Both the position numbers and the translations under genes were made by a program. The notes below the pieces were generated by a model that saw only the letters and a list, made by a program, of their open reading frames with translations, searched no databases and was not told the origin of the DNA. Shown here in pieces: positions 41,412 to 47,207 of a DNA stretch of 47,207 nucleotides. Numbering within the stretch: position 1 is the stretch's first letter; each line of letters begins with the position of its first letter. The stretch covers positions 1-47,207 of the forward strand of contig JABDBM010000024.1 in the NCBI GenBank assembly GCA_013288685.1. The letters run 5' to 3'. This DNA comes from Bacteroidota bacterium (GTDB taxonomy: Bacteria; Bacteroidota; Bacteroidia; Sphingobacteriales; Sphingobacteriaceae).

Positions 41412-42646
41412 AACAATTCGCCCAGGTTAACGAAAAAGCCATGCGAACCGCCGGTGCCAACGCCGTAATCAATACAGATATTGGTATTTGAACGTTTGTT
41501 TATTTTTAACCGCAAGCCTCCGCCTGCTGCCGGGGCCATCCTTTCAAAGGCATTGGTTTTAAATTCGGAAAAACTTTGACCGTTGGCAAAAATTACAGCG
41601 CCTAACAAACCGTTGTTGGTTATCCCAAATCTGTATTCTGCTTCAAAATAAAGTTCGTTTTTCCCCCGAAACCTTCCTATGGCATAGCCCCTGCCGCTGT
41701 TGTTGTACATATCGCCACCGGTTGCCGGTAAATCAAGATAGGGAACTTTACCCGATGTAAATGCGGCCATGCTCCACAAAGCCAGCACATTATTTGAACC
41801 GGGCGATAGCCTGATATATTTCCTTAAATCCACCTGTACCGATTGCCAGTTGGCATCGCTGCCCATAGCCTTTAAATTTTGCCGGAAAGTGAAGTTTGCA
41901 AATATCCCCCCTAAGGGACTGAGCTGATTGGAACGGCTATCGTACAAAAAATCAACATTAAAACCTGATGATGTGGATTGGGTTGTTTGTCCGTATTGCC
42001 CATAATCAGAAACTGTATTATTTAAATTGCCGGTAGCAGTGATGTCATAATGCCTGTCGAAATTATAACCTATGCCGGCGTAAAAATTGGCTGCTATCTT
42101 TTTAAGCACGGTTTCGTACAGCCGAAAATAATAATAATCCAAATCGTTTTCATTGGCAAAGGTGGTAAAGGTGCCCAATCCATAGGTATCTGTCGGGTAT
42201 TTTTGAAAGCGAATGTCGGTCACAATCTTATAATCGTTGTTGTTGGTCCAAAGTTCCGACCGTGTTAAAAAGGTGGTTTGACTTTTGGTATCGTAGCCTA
42301 CATCGGCCGCTATAATGGAGTTATTTTGGCGATGACCGGTAGCGGTGTAAAAGCTCACATTGCCGCTTATATCGGCCGTAAAACCGGTGGATAGCGTATA
42401 CCCTGCATAGGGGATGATGGAAAAATTATCCTTTTTGGGTGCTTCACGTTTATCAGGCGTTGCGTTTTTATCCAGTATCTTCAGGATGACATCCACCAGG
42501 TCACGCTGTTTGGCCGAATCGATATAGGCGTGCTGATTGCGGGTGTTAGTTGCCGGTGGATAAGCTATTGGCGGAATATCCTGCGCAAATGCCTGCATGG
42601 CGCTAAGCACCGCAACAAGGCAGACGGGGATTTTTAGTATTTTCAA
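41408..42646 (-). CDS. BamA/TamA family outer-membrane barrel protein
   Basis: A 412-residue outer-membrane protein with a signal peptide (MKILKIPVCLVAVLSAMQAFAQ) and a predicted 16-stranded barrel of the bacterial surface antigen (Omp85) type, but no POTRA domain. Recognisable are IPYAGYTLSTGFTADISGNVSFY, FYAGIGYNFDRHYD, DFLYDSRSNQLSPLGGIFANFTFRQN and a VRGYR-like strand AIGRFRGKNELYFEAEYRFG. The final residue is Phe, as needed for BAM recognition. Relatives are annotated as patatin- or phosphoesterase-linked barrels; no partner is adjacent here. Function in export or anchoring is unknown. The end overlaps hipA (convergent). Confidence 0.82.
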   Translation of the reverse strand: MKILKIPVCLVAVLSAMQAFAQDIPPIAYPPATNTRNQHAYIDSAKQRDLVDVILKILDKNATPDKREAPKKDNFSIIPYAGYTLSTGFTADISGNVSFYTATGHRQNNSIIAADVGYDTKSQTTFLTRSELWTNNNDYKIVTDIRFQKYPTDTYGLGTFTTFANENDLDYYYFRLYETVLKKIAANFYAGIGYNFDRHYDITATGNLNNTVSDYGQYGQTTQSTSSGFNVDFLYDSRSNQLSPLGGIFANFTFRQNLKAMGSDANWQSVQVDLRKYIRLSPGSNNVLALWSMAAFTSGKVPYLDLPATGGDMYNNSGRGYAIGRFRGKNELYFEAEYRFGITNNGLLGAVIFANGQSFSEFKTNAFERMAPAAGGGLRLKINKRSNTNICIDYGVGTGGSHGFFVNLGELF

Positions 42647-42763
42647 CTATGCCGGTAATTAATCACGCGGCAAAAGTAGGTTGTGGGTATTATGCCAACG
42701 TCACCCCTCCTTTACCAAATGGTAATGTTGTGAGTTTGTTACATGAGGTTTTGTATGCTTAAA

Positions 42764-42908
42764 TTTTAACACAGAGCGCACAAAGGAGGCACAAGGAACA
42801 CAGAGAAAAATAAAAGCAATTGGTTATCAATATTTTTAATAAATTAACAACCCTTTAATAAAAAAACTCCGCGCACTCCGTGTTACCTCTGTGCCCTCTG
42901 TGTTAAAA
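42764..42908. repeat. CACAGAG inverted repeat pair
   Basis: The left arm (42764-42809) is built of 9-base words such as CACAGAGCG, CACAAAGGA and AACACAGAG; the right arm (42867-42908) is its complement, with words like CTCTGTGTT and CTCTGTGCC. About 57 AT-rich bases separate them. Such arrays are scattered through many bacterial genomes. Confidence 0.7.
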
Positions 42909-42950
42909 GTTCACCAGTTTACCCACACAAAGCGTCATAGAGCCATAAAA

Positions 42951-42982
42951 AAAGCGTTCCGTATCTCACCCCGGAACGCTTT
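42951..42982 (-). terminator. Terminator of the TonB-type receptor gene
   Basis: AAAGCGTTCC pairs with GGAACGCTTT around 12 bases; read leftward it is followed by a T run. It ends the receptor transcript after about 160 bases of 3' leader-free sequence. Confidence 0.85.
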
Positions 42983-43139
42983 GTCATCAATTTTAAATCA
43001 ATAACAATCAACTAAATCCAGACCGGCATCTCACCTCCAGCCTTTTCTCATGCTCATTTACTGAACGATAAGCTCTTCATCTCATAATCGGTTATCGTTA
43101 TTGATTAGACGTTCAATTTTAAGTTATGTTACCAATATT

Positions 43140-46013
43140 TTAAAAACCGCCGCCGCCCATGCCGCCACCCATGCCACCACCCGGAGGGCCGCCGGGGCCA
43201 GGACCACCAGGGCCACGGCCAGGACCATCACCCGGACGGAAATCAGGACGCTTGCCACTCATTTTCTGGAACCGGTAGGTAAACGATAACAGGTAATAAC
43301 GACCTAACCTGTTAACATTGGTTTGGGTAACAAAGTTGCCGTTTTGGGTGCTGGTGTAGCCTGTATTTTGGTTAAACACATCCATTACCGAGGCCCGTAA
43401 CGTAGCCATATTCCCTTTTAAAAACCTTCGCTCTACGTAAGTATTAAATATATTAGGATTGGTTGACCCTTTGTAACCGTAATAAAACGTTTTTGTATAA
43501 TCATAACTGTAGGTCCAGTCTTTCCAAACGTAGTTTTTACCGTTTAAACCCACTATCCACGACCGGAAATTATCCTGAATACCCGGCTGATTGATTGAGT
43601 TTTTTGACGAATTGATAGCATAAGTAGTGTTAAACTCTGCATCAATAATATCGGTAATATCAACCCTGAAACGCAGGCCCTGCGATAGCACCAATGTTTT
43701 GGCTATATTTTCTTCGGTTGTAGGAGCGTAAGTACCCGCGTCGATATTGGTGATGTACGATATATTGTTATTGTACGACGCATTACCGATGAAGAACAGG
43801 TTATATTTACGTTTCTCCCAGGGCTTGGCAAACACGTAGAATGCCGATGCCGAATAGTAACCGCTGGCATTGCGGTAATCGGTAGCGATGGTACCCTGTA
43901 GCCTGGGGTTAGGGGTGTATGTAGCCGGGTAGTAAATGGTGTTGGCCACAATTTTATTATCAGTTTGCGTGAATGATAAATTGCTGAAGAACACATTACC
44001 CGATGTAAAATCAAACTTATTGTACCTTAACGATAGGCTGTTGTTGTACTCCGACTTTAAATCGGGGTTACCGGTTATAGGATACAACGAACTCGAGAAA
44101 TCAGTTACCGGCTGCAATTCCGAGTAAGTAGGCTGGGCGCTGCTGCCGCTATAGTTGGCGCTTAATGATTGCGTGCGCGAAAAATTGTAGATAAAGTGCG
44201 CATTTGGCGAAAAGTTAAATGCCGTTTTATCGGTTGACAAGCCCGTGCTTGGCGAAAAGCCGGACAACTCCGACGGCTGCGCAACAACGCCTAATACAAA
44301 GTTATATTTCTTTTGTACAAAGCGGTAATTTACACCAAAGCGGTTAGTAGTAAAGATAAAACTATAGTCGTTACTCGAAATCGGATCATTTTCAAGAACG
44401 CCGCCTGCATCTAAAAAGTCTGTTTCCCTGTCGGATGTTGTATGGCTGCGTTTGTAGTTATAATTTAACTCCATGTATGAATGTCCGCCCAAAGGTTCGA
44501 TATACGACAGCGATGTACCAATAGTATCCGTACGGCTGTTGATGTAGATAAACTGATCAATAGGCACGTTTGGAACGCTGGGAGGTATAAAAGTGTACAC
44601 CGGGTTTTGATACGCATCGCTGCTTGAATTACCTACACCAACATTGATGCTAAAATTGCGCCCATGTCCGTTAAAACGGTGGTTATACAGGGCATTAATA
44701 CCATAATTGGGGGCCGATGAATGGCTTAACGTGCTGATATCGTAGTTGGTGGTATCCAGCATATTGGTGCCATTGGCAACTGTATGCAAGCCCGCATAAG
44801 AATATGATGGACTTACTTTTAAATAATTTACCGTATCGGGCCGGTACTCCAAATTAAAGGTAAACCGGTGATTTAGCTTTTTATCAGTTTGTATATTGCT
44901 CGATTTATTGACACTTGTGTTGCCAAGCGAAAGGTTATCCTGCTCGGTTTTGCTGGTGGTATACACCGTATTATCAGTAAAGCTATAGCTGCCATAAACA
45001 GTAACCTTTTTGCTCCACGAATCGCGGTAGTTTAAGCCTATTGACCGTGCTGTGGTGATACCGTTGGTAACATTACCACCTCCCGGAGGGCCACCGCCGC
45101 CACGGCCACCCGGACCGCCACCACCACCACCAGGGCCGCCAAAGCTAAACAGGTTGGTATTGGTATTGTTTAAATTGCCCAACACGGCTATTTGCTGATT
45201 GCCGTTAAAGCTAAACATATTGGCCTGCGCCAGGTAACGGGTTTGATCTTTACTACCATCAATTTGCGGGATTGCATCGTTGCCGACACCCCCGCTGGCC
45301 TGGCCAAAAATGCCATGGTTACGGCTGGGCTTAATATTAATGTTTAATACAGTTTCGGGTTCGCCGGTTTTTATGCCGGTTAGGTTGGCCTGGTCGCCGT
45401 AATCGCTAACCATCTGTACGCTTTGTACGGCATCGGCAGGTAAGTTTTGGGTAGCAGTTTTTAAATCACCACCAAAAAAGTCTTTGCCGTTTACACGTAC
45501 TTTGGTTACACTTTTACCCTGAAAAGTAAGGTTACCGCTTTTATCCACATCGGCGCCGGGGATCTTTTTTATCATATCCTCCACCGGTGCACCATCCCTT
45601 ACCGGGTAGGCTGCGGCGTTAAACTCAACGGTATCTTCCTTTATTTTAACCGGCAATACGTCCCGTATTACTACACCGGCCAACATGGTGGTTGAGCCCT
45701 TTAAAATTATCGGTTTTAAAAATACGGGGTTATTGGTGTTGTCCATCGTCATCCGGCGCCTTATCGGCTCATAACCTATTGATTGAACAACCAAACTAAA
45801 CTGTGTGCCTTTTATCCCCTGGAAAACAAATTTCCCGTTGGCATCGGCTATCGTCTTCAGGCTGTCGGTACCGGTTAAAATGGTGATGATGGAACCCGGC
45901 AATGTTGCCTTGGTCGAATCAATCACGGTACCGTGCACATCCCTGCCTGTTTGCGCATAGCTTCGTGCGCTGAGCAAAAGGGCAATGGCAATAAAAAAGT
46001 ATCGTAATTTCAT
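43140..46013 (-). CDS. TonB-type outer-membrane beta-barrel receptor with Gly-rich segments
   Basis: A 957-residue outer-membrane protein. Signal peptide MKLRYFFIAIALLLSARSYAQ, then a carboxypeptidase-regulatory-like Ig domain (about 23-110; VHGTVIDSTKATLPGSIITI), a plug-like domain (about 130-225; AYPVRDGAPVEDMIKKIPG, then VTKVRVNGKDFFGGDLKTA) and an outer-membrane barrel of the OMP_b-brl_3 type to the end. A loop near residues 290-318 is Gly/Pro-rich (FGGPGGGGGGPGGRGGGG), and the last 40 residues are a Gly/Pro/Met/Arg tail after the final barrel strand. The barrel lacks a clear C-terminal Phe strand end only because of this tail (it ends GGGGF). It is divergent from a histidine kinase gene. 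The transported substrate is unknown; energy input by TonB is likely. Confidence 0.88.
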   Translation of the reverse strand: MKLRYFFIAIALLLSARSYAQTGRDVHGTVIDSTKATLPGSIITILTGTDSLKTIADANGKFVFQGIKGTQFSLVVQSIGYEPIRRRMTMDNTNNPVFLKPIILKGSTTMLAGVVIRDVLPVKIKEDTVEFNAAAYPVRDGAPVEDMIKKIPGADVDKSGNLTFQGKSVTKVRVNGKDFFGGDLKTATQNLPADAVQSVQMVSDYGDQANLTGIKTGEPETVLNINIKPSRNHGIFGQASGGVGNDAIPQIDGSKDQTRYLAQANMFSFNGNQQIAVLGNLNNTNTNLFSFGGPGGGGGGPGGRGGGGPPGGGNVTNGITTARSIGLNYRDSWSKKVTVYGSYSFTDNTVYTTSKTEQDNLSLGNTSVNKSSNIQTDKKLNHRFTFNLEYRPDTVNYLKVSPSYSYAGLHTVANGTNMLDTTNYDISTLSHSSAPNYGINALYNHRFNGHGRNFSINVGVGNSSSDAYQNPVYTFIPPSVPNVPIDQFIYINSRTDTIGTSLSYIEPLGGHSYMELNYNYKRSHTTSDRETDFLDAGGVLENDPISSNDYSFIFTTNRFGVNYRFVQKKYNFVLGVVAQPSELSGFSPSTGLSTDKTAFNFSPNAHFIYNFSRTQSLSANYSGSSAQPTYSELQPVTDFSSSLYPITGNPDLKSEYNNSLSLRYNKFDFTSGNVFFSNLSFTQTDNKIVANTIYYPATYTPNPRLQGTIATDYRNASGYYSASAFYVFAKPWEKRKYNLFFIGNASYNNNISYITNIDAGTYAPTTEENIAKTLVLSQGLRFRVDITDIIDAEFNTTYAINSSKNSINQPGIQDNFRSWIVGLNGKNYVWKDWTYSYDYTKTFYYGYKGSTNPNIFNTYVERRFLKGNMATLRASVMDVFNQNTGYTSTQNGNFVTQTNVNRLGRYYLLSFTYRFQKMSGKRPDFRPGDGPGRGPGGPGPGGPPGGGMGGGMGGGGF

Positions 46014-46294
46014 AATGATCTTTATTTAGATTCCGCAAAACAATACTAAAGGCTGCTGATAAAAAAATGCAATAGACAACGGCAAAAAAAGAATAGACTA
46101 AATGTTATTTTTAACCTATAAAAGCATAGTTTTAAGCACCAACTAACTAACCGCTATTTACATAGATAGAAATTGCCCGCTCATCGGTAAACTTTACCCG
46201 CCGATAGATTTTGATTGCCTTTGTGCAGCATTCATTTGTAATATTGCGGTTACAATTGCGCGATATAAGCAGTTGATAGTAAATATTTTATGAA

Positions 46295-47207
46295 ATGATA
46301 GTTCCAAAGTCAAAAAGCAAACTGGTAACCATAATAATCCACGTATTGGTGTGGTGCGTATTCGGCACCCTCTACAATATTCAACCGCTCATCTGGAATA
46401 TTACAGTGCCTTACCAGCTTTGGCTAAAGCAGAGCATCGTTTTTGGCACGGTGATCATCGCTTATTATGTAAATTCATCTATACTGGTTCCGCGCTTTTT
46501 GTTAAAAAACCGCAACAGCATTTATTTTGTAATTGTAGTAGGCATAGCAGCCTTTATAGCCCTGTTAAGCGGCTATGCCGATAACCTGCTTAACCTGCAC
46601 CAGCTAATGGACGCGGCCTTTCATAAAATGCCAAGGCACAGGCCCGGCGGCAGAGATCATGCCTGGGACATTGGTACTATTGTAGGTATAACGGTAACCA
46701 CCGCGTTGGTTTTAGGTATCGGCACCAGCATCACTACCATCCAAAAATGGCAAAACGATAAACAGGTGCACCAGGAAATGGAGCAGGATAAAATAAGTTC
46801 CGAGCTGTCATTCCTTAAAGCGCAAATCAATCCGCATTTCTTTTTCAATACCCTCAATAATATTTATGCGCTTACGCTGATTAATGCCGACACATCGCGC
46901 AAAGCCATACACCAGTTATCGCGCATGATGCGTTATGTATTGTACGATACGCAAAACGCTACCACGCTGCTGAGCCAGGAAATTGCTTTTATAAAAGACT
47001 ACATCAGCCTGATGCAACTGCGGTTGACGGATGTGGTTAAAATTGAATTTTCAACCCCGGCAGCATTAAAGGATATGGCCATAGCGCCCATGATATTTTT
47101 GCCTTTTGTAGAGAATGCTTTTAAACATGGTGTAAGCGCCACCCAGCCCAGCTACATTAATATAACGGTTGAGCAAACCGGCAACACAACCGAATTAAAA
47201 GTGCATA
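46295..47207 (+). CDS. LytS/YehU-family sensor histidine kinase, 3' end outside the window
   Basis: The frame from the ATG at 46295 is open to the window end: 304 codons. Four hydrophobic spans are visible (about residues 11-30, 45-66, 76-92 and 126-145), then a short coiled linker (QKWQNDKQVHQEMEQDK), then the His_kinase (PF06580) domain: SFLKAQINPHFFFNTLNNIY, in which His is the phosphorylated residue, and the N-box PMIFLPFVENAFKHG. Only the last part of the ATPase domain is missing. Its partner, usually a LytTR response regulator, should follow to the right. It diverges from the TonB-type barrel gene (281-base gap) and may control it. Confidence 0.9.
   Translation, partial: MIVPKSKSKLVTIIIHVLVWCVFGTLYNIQPLIWNITVPYQLWLKQSIVFGTVIIAYYVNSSILVPRFLLKNRNSIYFVIVVGIAAFIALLSGYADNLLNLHQLMDAAFHKMPRHRPGGRDHAWDIGTIVGITVTTALVLGIGTSITTIQKWQNDKQVHQEMEQDKISSELSFLKAQINPHFFFNTLNNIYALTLINADTSRKAIHQLSRMMRYVLYDTQNATTLLSQEIAFIKDYISLMQLRLTDVVKIEFSTPAALKDMAIAPMIFLPFVENAFKHGVSATQPSYINITVEQTGNTTELKVH

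Larger units (their letters stand above)
42647..43139. other. Non-coding gap with an inverted repeat and a terminator
   Basis: A CACAGAG inverted pair (42764-42908) and a terminator (42951-42982) are described separately. The rest (42983-43139 and 42647-42763) shows no gene or structure that I can support. Confidence 0.5.

Noticed and set aside
45090..45140. Gly-codon run that looks like a DNA microsatellite
   Set aside because: It is in frame within the receptor and encodes a Gly/Pro-rich loop; codons vary, so the repetition is at protein level.
46351..46584. 77-codon plus-strand frame at the right end
   Set aside because: It is out of frame with the histidine kinase, whose open frame from 46295 has clear family motifs.

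Overview
The window looks like a chromosomal segment of a Bacteroidota bacterium, most likely Sphingobacteriaceae close to Mucilaginibacter or Pedobacter. The pointers are a type IX secretion (T9SS) sorting domain, SusC/TonB-type outer-membrane barrels, a LytS-type histidine kinase beside a barrel receptor, Bacteroidota promoter boxes of the form TAnnTTTG, almost no Shine-Dalgarno sites, and many secreted glycoside hydrolases. Genus is an inference; there is no rRNA or housekeeping marker here.

Left end (1-3600): decayed DNA. A macroglobulin/TonB-plug-type protein carries an in-frame stop and has apparently lost its plug domain. It is followed by an intact YceI gene, an intact PLP enzyme and a truncated NmrA-like gene. 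A 2164-residue secreted beta-propeller/Ig/T9SS protein fills 3991-10485.

10.6-24.6 kb: carbohydrate and peptide catabolism. The genes are a GH125 alpha-mannosidase behind a divergent sigma-70 paralog with two micro-proteins, an M20 peptidase, a GH3 beta-glucosidase, and a leftward four-gene set (class I aldolase, ManA, HAD-type phosphomannomutase-like protein, GH130). The last set reads as a phosphorolytic mannoside pathway: GH130 releases mannose-1-P, the HAD protein would make mannose-6-P (or free mannose), ManA makes fructose-6-P, and glycolysis follows. A CocE/NonD hydrolase completes this part.

24.7-32.4 kb: an orphan GMC oxidoreductase, a frameshifted 'mobile mystery protein A' relic, a 33-residue membrane micro-protein, NagB-like deaminase, a second GH3 enzyme, and a class II Fic protein preceded by an array of six TGTACA sites that includes a perfect 34-bp palindrome.

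32.8-39.5 kb: a SMUG2-like uracil-DNA glycosylase, then a leftward L-fucose utilisation cluster (mutarotase, GH29 fucosidase, UxaA-family dehydratase, SDR, FAH-family hydrolase) interrupted by a rightward antitoxin/PemK-like toxin pair whose toxin is frameshifted.

39.6-47.2 kb: HipBA with four copies of an operator word, one of which spans the hipB start codon; a BamA/TamA-like barrel; a large TonB-type barrel with Gly-rich segments; and a divergent LytS-family histidine kinase cut by the window end.

Intergenic space is rich in small dispersed repeats: degenerate 7- or 8-bp-period tracts at gene ends, GTCCC-rich palindromes, three tandem GAGCCGA hairpins, AGGATTT inverted pairs and a CACAGAG inverted pair. 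No tRNA, rRNA, CRISPR array or complete insertion sequence was recognised.
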